This document shows positions 9,373-17,901 of a stretch of DNA of 64,000 bases, one piece after another. The DNA is from Microbacterium halotolerans (lineage in GTDB: Bacteria > Actinomycetota > Actinomycetes > Actinomycetales > Microbacteriaceae). Position numbers and translations under genes: made by a program. Every line of letters starts with the position of its first letter. The first letter of the stretch is position 1. The notes under the pieces are model-generated. The model was not told where the DNA came from, ran no database searches, and saw only the letters and a list, made by a program, of their open reading frames with translations. The stretch spans positions 528,560 to 592,559 of the forward strand of contig NZ_KZ984052.1 of the NCBI RefSeq assembly GCF_003569805.1, written 5' to 3'.

Positions 9373-10002
9373 TCAGCGAGCTGCGTAGTACTCGACGACG
9401 AGCTGCACGTCACACGTGACGGGGACCTCGGCGCGCTTGGGACGGCGGACCAGCTTGGTCTGGAGCTTGTCGAGCTCGACCTCGAGGTAGCCGGGGACCG
9501 GGGGCAGCACCTCGGCGTGGCCGCCGGCTGCTGCGACCTGGAACGGCTCGGTGCCCTCGCTGCGCTCCTTGACGTGGATCGTCTGGCCCGGCTTCACACG
9601 GAACGACGGACGATCGACGATCTTGCCGTCGACGAGGATGTGACGGTGCACGACGAACTGGCGAGCCTGCGAGGTCGTGCGGGCGAAGCCCGAACGCAGC
9701 ACGAGCGCGTCGAGACGCATCTCAAGCAGCTCGACGAGGTTCTCACCGGTCAGACCGTCGGTGCGGCGCGCCTCGTTGAAGGCGATGCGGAGCTGCTTCT
9801 CACGGATGCCGTACTGCTCGCGCAGACGCTGCTTCTCCTTGAGACGAACCGCATAGTCGCTGTCGGACTTGCGCTTCGTCCGGCCGTGCGGGCCGGGGCC
9901 GTAGGGGCGCTTCTCCATGTAGCGAGCGGCCTTGGGCGTGAGCGCAACGCCGAGCGCGCGGGAGAGGCGAACCTTGCGGCGGTCCTGGGACTTCGTAGTC
10001 AT
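9373..10002 (-). CDS. rpsD: 30S ribosomal protein S4
   Basis: S4 nucleates assembly of the small subunit body. The 209-residue protein begins MTTKSQDRRKVRLSRALGVAL, has GPHGRTKRKSDSDYAVRLKEKQRLR in the N-terminal domain, and carries the S4 RNA-binding domain from about residue 95 (LEMRLDALVLRSGFARTTSQ). I moved the start four codons in from the first ATG because AAAGGAATC directly precedes this one. It lacks the zinc-type CxxC motif, so this is the C-minus form. It is monocistronic here, with its own terminator, and not in the alpha operon, as is usual in Microbacteriaceae. Confidence 0.97.
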   Translation of the reverse strand: MTTKSQDRRKVRLSRALGVALTPKAARYMEKRPYGPGPHGRTKRKSDSDYAVRLKEKQRLREQYGIREKQLRIAFNEARRTDGLTGENLVELLEMRLDALVLRSGFARTTSQARQFVVHRHILVDGKIVDRPSFRVKPGQTIHVKERSEGTEPFQVAAAGGHAEVLPPVPGYLEVELDKLQTKLVRRPKRAEVPVTCDVQLVVEYYAAR

Positions 10003-10130
10003 GATTCCTTTCACGTGGCCGCGACTTTCGCGTGCCTACGGACGTACATCCCCGCTTCTCCGGATGACGGCGTACGCCGGACTGCCGTCTGGATCATGCA
10101 GCGGGGTGTGCCCGAAGTTCGAGCCGATCA

Positions 10131-10139
10131 AGCTTACCA
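10131..10139 (-). promoter_or_regulatory. Candidate extended -10 element for rpsD
   Basis: Read on the minus strand, TGGTAAGCT is an extended -10 (TGn-TAnnnT) about 130 bases upstream of the rpsD start. No clear -35 was seen. The long leader would leave room for S4-type leader regulation, which is an inference. Confidence 0.35.
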
Positions 10140-10273
10140 GACAGACGAACGGTCGGCGTGCACGGCGCTGATGGTGCGAGCGTTCAGACGACGAGCCGAG
10201 AAACTCGCCCCGTCCACGAGGCGGGAGAACACCGAAGCAGCTGCTGCAGCCTGCGTGGCCCGCCGAAAATTCC

Positions 10274-10316
10274 GCGCATCATCGGCGTCGCCCGTCAGGC
10301 ACCGCCGATGATGCGC
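10274..10316 (-). terminator. rarA terminator spanning the stop codon
   Basis: A perfect 14-bp stem (10274-10287 with 10303-10316, 15-base loop) is followed on the minus strand by GGAATTTTC, a short U-run. The rarA stop codon (10295-10297) lies in the loop, so the last codons of rarA form one arm. Confidence 0.75.
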
Positions 10317-11650
10317 CGGATCTTCTCCAGCCGTTCACCGATCTCACGCTCGCCGCCCAGCGGGCGCGGTTCGTAGTAGCGACGGCCGCGCAGCACATCC
10401 GGGAGGTACTGCTGCGCCACGACGCCGATATCGCTGTCGTGCGGGTAGGCGTAGCCCTTACCGTGGCCGAGGCGCTTCGCGCCCGCGTAGTGCGCGTCGC
10501 GCAGGTGGAGCGGAACGGGCCCCATCTTTCCGGCACGAACATCTGTGAGGGCCTGATCGATCGCGTTGATCGTCGCAGGCGACTTCGGCGCCGTGGCGAG
10601 GTAGATGGTCGCCTCGGCAAGCGGAATGCGCCCTTCCGGCATGCCGATGAATGCCACGGCGTCGGCTGCAGCGGACGCGATCTGCAGCGCCCGAGGATCG
10701 GCGAGACCGATGTCTTCCGCCGCGTGCACCACGAGGCGGCGCGCAATGAACCGAGCGTCCTCCCCCGCTTCGATCATCCGCGCCAAATAGTGCACGGCGG
10801 CATCCGGATCCGAGCCGCGGATCGATTTGATGAACGCGCTGATGACGTCGTAGTGCTCGTCGCCCTGGCGGTCGTAGCGCAGCAGCGCCCTGTCGACCGC
10901 CTGTTCCACATGACTCTCGGTCACCCGTGTGACCGGGAGACCCTCACCGTCCGGTGCCTCTTCCGCCTCGGCGCGCTCCGAAACGCTGACGCCTGCCGCC
11001 GCCTCGAGGGCCGTCAGCGCCCGACGGGCGTCTCCGCTGGCCAGCTGGATCAACCCTGCCCGCGCTTCCGGCGCCAGTTCGACCTGCCCCTGCAGCCCCC
11101 GTGCATCGGTGAGCGCACGGTCGATGAGCGCTCCGAGATCGTCGTCGGTGAGCGGCTTCAGGGTGAGCAGCAGCGAACGCGACAGCAGCGGAGAGATCAC
11201 GGAGAACGACGGATTCTCTGTCGTCGCCGCGATGAGGATGACCCACCCGTTCTCAACGCCCGGGAGCAGTGCGTCCTGCTGAGCCTTGGTGAAGCGATGG
11301 ATCTCGTCGAGGAACAGGATCGTCGACTGGCCGTACAGGTCGCGCTGATCGAGCGCTTCCTTCATCACCTCTCGCACGTCCTTCACCCCGGCGGTGATCG
11401 CCGAGAGCTCGACGAATCGACGACCGGATGAGCGCGCGATCGCCTGCGCAAGCGTCGTCTTCCCGGTGCCGGGGGGACCCCACAGGATCACCGAGACCGT
11501 TCCCGGCTTCGCCGCAGCGGGGTCTGCGAGCGCCACGATCGGCGACCCCGGCTTCAGAAGATGCGCCTGCCCGGCCACTTCGTCGAGAGACACCGGACGC
11601 ATCCGCACGGCGAGAGGCGTCTGGCCCGTGAAAAGTGCGGTGTTCGTCAC
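10295..11650 (-). CDS. rarA: Replication-associated recombination protein A (AAA+ ATPase)
   Basis: RarA (MgsA) is a clamp-loader-like ATPase acting at stalled replication forks. The 451-residue protein has Walker [17 protein letters not shown] near residues 56-69, Walker [11 protein letters not shown], sensor 1 AATTENPSF, and the C-terminal RarA tetramerisation region with the family-specific [26 protein letters not shown] and AYPHDSDIG. The GTG start is six bases after TAGGCT, suggesting a leaderless transcript. It is divergent from the small membrane protein gene at 11.7 kb. Confidence 0.95.
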   Translation of the reverse strand: MTNTALFTGQTPLAVRMRPVSLDEVAGQAHLLKPGSPIVALADPAAAKPGTVSVILWGPPGTGKTTLAQAIARSSGRRFVELSAITAGVKDVREVMKEALDQRDLYGQSTILFLDEIHRFTKAQQDALLPGVENGWVILIAATTENPSFSVISPLLSRSLLLTLKPLTDDDLGALIDRALTDARGLQGQVELAPEARAGLIQLASGDARRALTALEAAAGVSVSERAEAEEAPDGEGLPVTRVTESHVEQAVDRALLRYDRQGDEHYDVISAFIKSIRGSDPDAAVHYLARMIEAGEDARFIARRLVVHAAEDIGLADPRALQIASAAADAVAFIGMPEGRIPLAEATIYLATAPKSPATINAIDQALTDVRAGKMGPVPLHLRDAHYAGAKRLGHGKGYAYPHDSDIGVVAQQYLPDVLRGRRYYEPRPLGGEREIGERLEKIRRIIGGA

Positions 11651-11704
11651 TCCTTCAGCCTACGCGGGGCATCGGACATCGCGACGTGACGGTAGGCTCG
11701 TCGC
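11651..11704. promoter_or_regulatory. Back-to-back leaderless promoters for rarA and the 90-aa protein gene
   Basis: TAGGCT occurs once on each strand (minus 11662-11657, plus 11693-11698). Each is separated by exactly six bases from a GTG start codon, so both divergent genes appear to start transcription at their first codon. Confidence 0.7.
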
Positions 11705-11977
11705 GTGGCACACGGCAAGTCGAAGACGCAGCGCGAGGAGCGCGAACGCGCCCAGCGGTACATCGCCCGCACCTCGATGCATAAACAGCAGCAACGGCGC
11801 AGGAAGCGAGACAACATCGTCGCCTCGGCTGCAGGAGCCATCGTGCTCGCGGCCGCGATCGGTGCACAGATCGCCTATTACGGCGCAGGACCGGGCGTGG
11901 CGGAGCTCGAACCCGCCCCGACGTCCACGACGGATGTGCCCTCTCAGGAGCCCACGCCGCTGCCGCTCGGCGAGTGA
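11705..11977 (+). CDS. Small single-pass membrane protein, 90 residues
   Basis: No named family is recognised. The N-terminal ~37 residues are very basic (GKSKTQREERERAQRYIA, QQQRRRKRDN), followed by one transmembrane helix (IVASAAGAIVLAAAIGAQIAYY) and a Pro/Thr-rich external tail. This resembles the N-terminal anchor of actinobacterial peptidyl-prolyl isomerases encoded near relA, but no isomerase domain follows, so it could be a stand-alone anchor or a remnant. The GTG start follows TAGGCT by six bases. The next gene, encoding a DUF349 protein, is on the same strand with its own -10. Confidence 0.7.
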   Translation: MAHGKSKTQREERERAQRYIARTSMHKQQQRRRKRDNIVASAAGAIVLAAAIGAQIAYYGAGPGVAELEPAPTSTTDVPSQEPTPLPLGE

Positions 11978-12039
11978 GCAGACCCGGATGCCCCGCACCG
12001 CAGCGGGCATCCGGCAGACATTTCCGCACGCGAATCCCG

Positions 12040-12045
12040 TAGGCT
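12040..12045 (+). promoter_or_regulatory. -10 box for the DUF349 gene
   Basis: TAGGCT lies about 50 bases upstream of the GTG start. The predicted leader of about 43 bases carries AAGGAG, so this transcript is leadered, unlike the gene before it. Confidence 0.45.
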
Positions 12046-12094
12046 GGGCCCGTCCCTCGTCCTTTCTGCGGTTCGCCGCCCAAGGAGCCCCAAA

Positions 12095-13870
12095 GTGAGC
12101 ACCCCCGACCACACCAACGACGACAGCACCACGCCGGAGCACTCGGCCGCGGCGCCGGCCGAGACACCGCAGCCCGCCGCCGCGACGACCGCTCCGGAGA
12201 TCGATCCGAACGCGACGCAGACCGACGCCGAGGCGACAGCGTCCGCGGTGGAAGCGGCGACGGACGACGCGGAGTCGACGCAGGTCTCCTCTGAGGAGGC
12301 GCAGGCCCAAGCGGAATCCGCTGAGGCCCCGGCGCCCGAAGTCGCGCAGGACGCACCGGATGAATCGGCTGGCGAGAAGATCGCCTCTGCCGACGCGTCG
12401 TCGACAGAGGCAGAACCCGCCGGAGCATCGCCTCTGGCCGCTGAGGCCCCGCAGAACGCCTCGAACACAGGGACCGCGGGCGAATCGACGGCTGCCGCAG
12501 ACGCACCTGAGTCGGCTCCCGCCGCACCGATTCCGACACCCGCCGCGGTGCCGAGGCCGATGCCCCGCCCCACACCGGCGGCGGTCCCCCACCCCAACGC
12601 CCCCGTCGCTCCCACAGCACCCGCCGTGCCGACGACTTCTGCGGCGGAGGCGGAGCAGTGGGGCCGCATCGAATCCGACGGCACCGTTGCCGTCCGCGAG
12701 GGCGACGACTGGCGCGTCGTCGGCGAGTATCCCGATGGCACGCCGGAAGAGGCACTGGCCTATTTCGTACGCAAGTTCAACGATCTCGAGGTCCGCGTCG
12801 TCACGCTCGAACAGCGTCATGCAACCGGCGGTGCATCCGCCTCCGACCTGCGCAAACAGGCTGCCGCGCTGAAGGGCGAGGTCGTCGGTGCCGCGGCCGT
12901 CGGTGATCTCCTCGGTCTCGCCGGCCGCCTCGACGCACTCACCGCTGCGCTCGCCGAAGCGAGCGAGGAGGAGGCCGCGGCCAACCGTGCCGCCCTCGAC
13001 GCAGCCATCGCCGAGCGCGAGTCCATCGTCGTGAAGGTCGAGGAACTCGCGGCCCGCGATCCGAAGCAGGTGCAGTGGAAGCAGGCCTCGGCCGAGCTCG
13101 ACACGGTCTTCGCGGAGTGGCAGAACCACCAGAAGACCGGTCCGCGCCTTCCGAAGTCTGTGGCTCAGGCGCTCTGGAAGCGGTTCCGCGATTCGCGTGC
13201 GACCTTTGAACGCAATCGCCGCGCGTTCTTCGCCCAGCTCGACGAAGAGCACAAGACTGCTCGCGACCGCAAGGCGCGCATCGTGGAGCGGGCCGAGGCG
13301 CTCGCGCCGCAGGGCGAACAGGGCATTCCCGCCTACCGCGCACTCCTCGACGAGTGGAAGGCCGCTGGCCGTGCCGGCCGCAAGACCGACGACTCGCTGT
13401 GGGCGCGTTTCAAGACGGCAGGCGATCTGCTGTACGGCGCCCGCGCCGAGCGCGACGCTGCCGAACAGGCGGAGTCGCAGCCGCGCATCGCCGCTCGCGA
13501 GGAGCTGCTGCGCGAAGCGGCAGCGGTCTCCGATGAGAAGGATCTGGTCAAGGCGCGCAAACTGCTCACGAACATCCAGGACCGCTGGGAGGACGTCGGC
13601 CGCATCTTCCCGCGCGAGGCGGAACGCGCCCTCGACGGCAAGATGCGCCAGATCGAGCAGGATCTGAAGCGTCGTGAAGAGGTCGACTGGAAGAAGAACG
13701 ATCCCCGCACCAGGGCACGCGCGAACGACATGTCCCAGAAGCTGGAGGACGCGATCGCCGCGCTCGAAGCGGATCTCTCCGCCGCTGAGGCAACAGGCGA
13801 CAGGCGCAGGATCGACAAGGCGCGCGAAGCGCTCGAGGCACGGCGCGCCTGGTTGCGCGCAATCGGCTGA
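12095..13870 (+). CDS. DUF349 domain-containing protein
   Basis: The 591-residue protein has two parts. Residues 1 to about 185 are Ala/Glu/Pro/Thr-rich low complexity with repeated PRPMPRPTPAAVPHP-like proline tracts. From about residue 190 (WGRIESDGTVAVREGDDWRVVGEYPDG) it continues as charged helical DUF349 repeats such as LWKRFRDSRATFERNRRAFF and SLWARFKTAGDLLY, likely coiled coil. DUF349 proteins have no settled biochemical role; some are linked to ribosome or stress biology. GTG start with AAGGAG eight bases upstream. It lies between rarA and relA, a frequent actinobacterial position. Confidence 0.88.
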   Translation: MSTPDHTNDDSTTPEHSAAAPAETPQPAAATTAPEIDPNATQTDAEATASAVEAATDDAESTQVSSEEAQAQAESAEAPAPEVAQDAPDESAGEKIASADASSTEAEPAGASPLAAEAPQNASNTGTAGESTAAADAPESAPAAPIPTPAAVPRPMPRPTPAAVPHPNAPVAPTAPAVPTTSAAEAEQWGRIESDGTVAVREGDDWRVVGEYPDGTPEEALAYFVRKFNDLEVRVVTLEQRHATGGASASDLRKQAAALKGEVVGAAAVGDLLGLAGRLDALTAALAEASEEEAAANRAALDAAIAERESIVVKVEELAARDPKQVQWKQASAELDTVFAEWQNHQKTGPRLPKSVAQALWKRFRDSRATFERNRRAFFAQLDEEHKTARDRKARIVERAEALAPQGEQGIPAYRALLDEWKAAGRAGRKTDDSLWARFKTAGDLLYGARAERDAAEQAESQPRIAAREELLREAAAVSDEKDLVKARKLLTNIQDRWEDVGRIFPREAERALDGKMRQIEQDLKRREEVDWKKNDPRTRARANDMSQKLEDAIAALEADLSAAEATGDRRRIDKAREALEARRAWLRAIG

Positions 13871-13882
13871 CACAGTTTCCTC

Positions 13883-13919
13883 AACAGTCGCCTCTGGCCG
13901 CGTGCCGGGGGCGACTGTT
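13883..13919 (+). terminator. Terminator after the DUF349 gene
   Basis: AACAGTCGCC (13883-13892) pairs with GGCGACTGTT (13910-13919) around a 17-base loop, starting 13 bases after the stop codon and followed by a short pyrimidine run. Confidence 0.65.
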
Positions 13920-13965
13920 CTCCACAGGGGTTCCGAATGAGACCGGGGCGCGCGAGCCTGGAGTC

Positions 13966-14589
13966 GTGACCAGCCACCTCATCCGGATCGAGCGGCTCAG
14001 CCAGACGGAACTCTGCGCCGCGCGTCTCGACGGCGACGTGTTCGAGCTCGGCGGCGGCTACATGCCGGCAGACGCCGTCGACGCACCGGCTCTTCGCGCA
14101 GCGACGCTGCGCGAAGTCTTCGGCAGAGACCTCGTCGCGGTGGGTATGAGCGCGGCGTGGGTGCACGGCGCCACCGACTCCGAGCCGATCGTGCACGTCG
14201 CACAACCGCTGAATGCCCACCGCGATCCGCGCCGCGAGCCCGGGCTGCGGGTGCGCGATCGGCCGGCCGCCCCCGGCGATGCGATCGGTGTGGACGATAT
14301 CGCCGTGCTGACAAGAGCATGCACACTCGCCGATCTCGCATTGGCCGCTGCTGCGGTCCGAGACGACAGGCCTCGGCGGCTGTCGGCCCACTCGGCGGGC
14401 CCGTCGCTGCACCAGGCCATCGCCACGCTCGCCTCCGACCGCAGCACGCTCGGCGATGCCCTCGCCTGGCTCGACGCGCATCTCACGCCGCACAAGCGCG
14501 ACGCGCTGCGACTCCTGAACTCCCTTGGCGTCGATGCCGCTGCCGCCCCAGAGGCGGAGCGGCCTCGTCAGCGCACTACGCCGAGGTGA
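13966..14589 (+). CDS. Uncharacterised protein with weak AbiEi-antitoxin resemblance
   Basis: The 207-residue soluble protein contains [27 protein letters not shown], similar in style to the core of AbiEi/type IV antitoxin and related DUF559-partner proteins, and a C-terminal [22 protein letters not shown] helix. I see no winged-helix domain at the N-terminus and no AbiEii-type toxin beside it. The start is GTG, with GGAG close upstream and a degenerate GAGCCT six bases ahead. Its 3' end overlaps the 3' end of relA by 14 bases in convergent orientation. The family call is tentative. Confidence 0.6.
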   Translation: MTSHLIRIERLSQTELCAARLDGDVFELGGGYMPADAVDAPALRAATLREVFGRDLVAVGMSAAWVHGATDSEPIVHVAQPLNAHRDPRREPGLRVRDRPAAPGDAIGVDDIAVLTRACTLADLALAAAAVRDDRPRRLSAHSAGPSLHQAIATLASDRSTLGDALAWLDAHLTPHKRDALRLLNSLGVDAAAAPEAERPRQRTTPR

Positions 14590-16810
14590 CCCGGTACACG
14601 TCGTAGACGCCGTCGATGCGGCGCACGGCGTTGAACACCCTGTCGAGGTGCACGGAGTTGCCCATCTCGAATACGTACCGGCTGATGGCCAGGCGCTCAC
14701 GAGTCGTCGTGACACTGGCGGAGAGGATGTTGACATGATGCTCGCTGAGCACGCGCGTGATATCAGCGATGAGGGCAGCCCTGTCGAGTGCCTCGACCTG
14801 GATGTGCACGAGGAAGACGCTGCGTTCCGACTCGCCCCACTCGACCTCTATGAGTCGTTCCGAGTCCTTCTTCAGCGCCTTCACGTTCGTGCAGTCCACT
14901 CGATGCACACTCACACCGGAGCCGCGCGTGATGAAGCCCACGATTGCGTCGCCGGGCACCGGCGTGCAGCACTTGGCGAGCTTGACGAGGATGTCCGCGT
15001 CGCCGCGCACGAGCACGCCCGATTCGTTCCCGCTCGACGGCCGCCGTGTGGCCGGCAGATCGATCGGACCGGTGACCGGCTCGCTCGTCTCGAGCAGCCC
15101 TCCCACCTTCTCGAGCACCGACTGCGTCGACACGTGCCCCTCGCCCACCGCGGCATACAGAGCGGAGACGTCGTCGTAGTGCAGCAGGTGCGCCGCCTCG
15201 CCGAGCGAGTCCTTCAGCCGCTTCAGCGGAAGGTGATGGCGCCTCATCGCACGCAGCAGCGAGTCCTTGCCCTGCTCGATGGCCTCGTCGCGGCGCTCCC
15301 TGGTGAACCAGCCGCGGATCTTGTTGCGCGCACGGGTGCTCTTGACGAAGCCCAGCCAGTCCTGGCTCGGTCCGGCATCCGGGTTCTTCGATGTGAACAC
15401 CTCGACGACGTCGCCGGATCGCAGCTCCGTCTCGAGCGGGACGAGGCGCCCGTTCACCTTCGCCCCCATGGTGCGGTGACCGATCTCCGTGTGCACCGCG
15501 TACGCGAAATCGACGGTCGTGGCACCGGCAGGAAGCCCGATCACGCGCCCCTTCGGCGTGAAGACGTAGACCTCCTTCGCGCCGATCTCGAAGCGCAGCG
15601 AATCGAGGAACTCACCCGGGTCCTTCGTCTCCGCCTGCCAGTCGGAGATCCGTGCGAGCCACGCCATGTCCTGGCCTGACGCCCGCTCATCGAGTTTGCC
15701 GCCCGTGGCGTTCATCCGCTCTTTGTACTTCCAGTGCGCGGCCACGCCGAACTCGGCCTGCTGGTGCATCTCCTCCGTACGGATCTGGATCTCGACCGTT
15801 CGCCCGCCGGGGCCGATCACGGTCGTATGCAGCGATCGGTAGAGGTTGAACTTCGGAGTGGCGATGTAGTCCTTGAACCGGCCGGGCAGCGGCGTCCAGC
15901 GCGCGTGGATCGCGCCGAGGATCGCGTAGCAGTCGCGCACCGTCTGCACGAGCACCCTGATGCCGATCAGGTCGTAGATGTCGTCGAAGTCGCGGCCGCG
16001 CACCACCATCTTCTGGTAGACGGAGTACAGCTGCTTCGGCCTGCCGCCGACGGAGCCCCGGATGCGCAGCTGCTGCAGATCAACGGAGACGTCGTCGATG
16101 ACGCGGCGCACGTACTCCTCGCGTTTCGGCGTGCGCTGCTTCACGAGGGCATCGATCTCGTTGTAGATCTTCGGGTACAGCACCGCGAAGGAGAGGTCCT
16201 CCAACTCGCTCTTGATGGCCTGGATTCCGAGCCGGTGCGCCAACGGCGCGTAGATTTCGAGAGTCTCCGTCGCCTTCTTCTTCGCCTTCTCCGGCGGCAC
16301 GAATCCCCACGTGCGCGCATTGTGAAGGCGGTCGGCGAGCTTGATGACGAGGACCCGGATGTCCTTGCTCATCGCGACGATCATCTTGCGGACCGTCTCG
16401 GCCTGAGTGCTGTCGCCGTACTTGACCTTGTCGAGCTTGGTCACGCCGTCCACGAGCAGTGCGACCTCATCGCCGAAGGTCTCACGCAGTTCCTCGAGCG
16501 GATAGCCGGTGTCCTCGACAGTATCGTGCAGGAGGGCGGCGGAGATGGCGCGTGGGCCCAGGCCGAGACCCGCCAGGATCTCCGCCACCGCGAGAGGGTG
16601 TGTGATGTACGGCTCGCCGCTCTGCCGCTTCTGCCCGCGGTGCTTCTCCTCGGCGACGGAGTACGCCTTCTCGATGATCGCGAAGTCGCCCTTGGGGTGG
16701 TTCTGGCGTGCGATGGCGACGAGCTTGGCGACGTCGGCGTGCCGGGGAGCACGGGAGAAGATGCGCGGCACGAGGCGGCGCAGGCTCGGGCTCGAGGCCG
16801 TATCGGTCAT
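14576..16810 (-). CDS. relA: Bifunctional (p)ppGpp synthetase/hydrolase (RelA/SpoT homologue)
   Basis: It makes and degrades (p)ppGpp, controlling the stringent response. The 744-residue protein has all Rsh domains: the HD hydrolase with HDTVEDT near residues 94-100, the synthetase region with [17 protein letters not shown] and [14 protein letters not shown], the TGS domain ([28 protein letters not shown]), the zinc-finger/helical region with KCCTPVPGD, and a C-terminal ACT domain. Both catalytic halves look intact. The ATG has GGGGAGG upstream, and a TAGGAT -10 lies about 30 bases ahead, so it probably has its own promoter after the secDF terminator. Confidence 0.97.
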   Translation of the reverse strand: MTDTASSPSLRRLVPRIFSRAPRHADVAKLVAIARQNHPKGDFAIIEKAYSVAEEKHRGQKRQSGEPYITHPLAVAEILAGLGLGPRAISAALLHDTVEDTGYPLEELRETFGDEVALLVDGVTKLDKVKYGDSTQAETVRKMIVAMSKDIRVLVIKLADRLHNARTWGFVPPEKAKKKATETLEIYAPLAHRLGIQAIKSELEDLSFAVLYPKIYNEIDALVKQRTPKREEYVRRVIDDVSVDLQQLRIRGSVGGRPKQLYSVYQKMVVRGRDFDDIYDLIGIRVLVQTVRDCYAILGAIHARWTPLPGRFKDYIATPKFNLYRSLHTTVIGPGGRTVEIQIRTEEMHQQAEFGVAAHWKYKERMNATGGKLDERASGQDMAWLARISDWQAETKDPGEFLDSLRFEIGAKEVYVFTPKGRVIGLPAGATTVDFAYAVHTEIGHRTMGAKVNGRLVPLETELRSGDVVEVFTSKNPDAGPSQDWLGFVKSTRARNKIRGWFTRERRDEAIEQGKDSLLRAMRRHHLPLKRLKDSLGEAAHLLHYDDVSALYAAVGEGHVSTQSVLEKVGGLLETSEPVTGPIDLPATRRPSSGNESGVLVRGDADILVKLAKCCTPVPGDAIVGFITRGSGVSVHRVDCTNVKALKKDSERLIEVEWGESERSVFLVHIQVEALDRAALIADITRVLSEHHVNILSASVTTTRERLAISRYVFEMGNSVHLDRVFNAVRRIDGVYDVYRVTSA

Positions 16811-16840
16811 TCAGCGCCTCCCCGTGTTCCCATTCCGTTC

Positions 16841-16846
16841 ATCCTA
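16841..16846 (-). promoter_or_regulatory. -10 box for relA
   Basis: On the minus strand TAGGAT lies 30 bases upstream of the relA ATG and downstream of the secF terminator hairpin. No clear -35 was identified. Confidence 0.4.
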
Positions 16847-16852
16847 CGCCGA

Positions 16853-16897
16853 GACGAGGGGCGTGCCCGACCGCTCGGATCGGACACGCCCCTCGTC
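16853..16897 (-). terminator. secDF terminator
   Basis: A perfect 13-bp stem (GACGAGGGGCGTG with its complement; 16853-16865 and 16885-16897) lies 11 bases after the secF stop, separating yajC-secD-secF from relA. Confidence 0.8.
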
Positions 16898-16908
16898 ATC
16901 GCACCGCC

Positions 16909-17901
16909 TCAGTTCGCGACGCGGGTGTCGCGCGAACGGGCCTCCAGCGTGCGTGCGTCGCGCTGCCGGATCGCGGACTCGCGCTCCCGCATCAGCGAGT
17001 ACAGCGGAGCCGCGACGAACAGCGTCGAGTACGTCGCAACCAGGATGCCGACGAAGATCGCCAGCGAGATGTCACTGAGGGTGTCGGCGCCGAGCCAGAG
17101 AGCGCCGATGAACAGGATCGCGGCGACGGGAAGAGCGGCGACGACCGAGGTGTTGATCGAGCGCACCAGCGTCTGGTTGACGCCGAGGTTGACCGATTCG
17201 CCGAACGTGCGCTCGGAGTTCTCGCCGTCCTCGTGCGTGTTCTCGCGGATCTTGTCGAACACGACCGTGGTGTCGTACAGCGAATACGCGAGGATCGTGA
17301 GGAATCCGATCACCGCCGCGGGCGAGATCTCGAAGCCGGAGAGCGAGTACACGCCGATCGTGATGACGAGCACGTCGACCAGACCGATGATCGCGGCGAC
17401 CGACATCTTCCACGTGCGGAAGTAGACCATCAGGATGATGAACGTCAGTGCGAGGAAGATCGCCAGGCCCCACAGCGACTGCTTGGTGACCTCTTCGCCC
17501 CAGGACGGTCCGATGAACGATGACGTCACCGCGCTCGTCTCGACGCCGTATGCGTCAGCGAGGGCCTTGGTGACATCCTGCGTCTGCGCATTGTCGAGTT
17601 CCGAAGTCTGCACACGGATGTCGCTGCCGCCGACGGTCGTGACCGTCGCGATGGCGCCGGGGATCGTGTCGGAGACAGTGTCCGATCCGATCAGCTGATC
17701 GGTCGTCGACGGGTTCGAGATCGTGAACTGCGAACCGCCGGTGAACTCGATCGACCACTCCACACCGCGCAGAAACGGCATCGCCGCCGACACCGCGACC
17801 AGTGCGAGGGCGATGATGAACCAGACGCGGCGCTTTCCGACGAACGGGACCGCGGACTTCCCGGTGTAGAGGTCGTTACCCAGCTGATTCATCGAGCGCA
17901 T
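16909..17901 (-). CDS. secF: Protein translocase subunit SecF
   Basis: SecF works with SecD in proton-driven completion of Sec export. The 330-residue protein has six predicted membrane helices, the first periplasmic-loop motif EWSIEFTGGSQFTI near residues 49-62, the conserved ALALTFIILMVYFRTWKMS helix and YSLYDTTVVFDKIREN, followed by NTSVVAALPVAAILFIG. Its ATG overlaps the secD stop by one base (TGATG). It ends in a basic cytoplasmic tail. Identification is secure. Confidence 0.96.
   Translation of the reverse strand: MRSMNQLGNDLYTGKSAVPFVGKRRVWFIIALALVAVSAAMPFLRGVEWSIEFTGGSQFTISNPSTTDQLIGSDTVSDTIPGAIATVTTVGGSDIRVQTSELDNAQTQDVTKALADAYGVETSAVTSSFIGPSWGEEVTKQSLWGLAIFLALTFIILMVYFRTWKMSVAAIIGLVDVLVITIGVYSLSGFEISPAAVIGFLTILAYSLYDTTVVFDKIRENTHEDGENSERTFGESVNLGVNQTLVRSINTSVVAALPVAAILFIGALWLGADTLSDISLAIFVGILVATYSTLFVAAPLYSLMRERESAIRQRDARTLEARSRDTRVAN

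Noticed and set aside
11660..13873. A minus-strand open frame of 737 codons
   Set aside because: It is antisense to the DUF349 gene and the 90-aa gene. The translation is rich in R, G and L without domain motifs.
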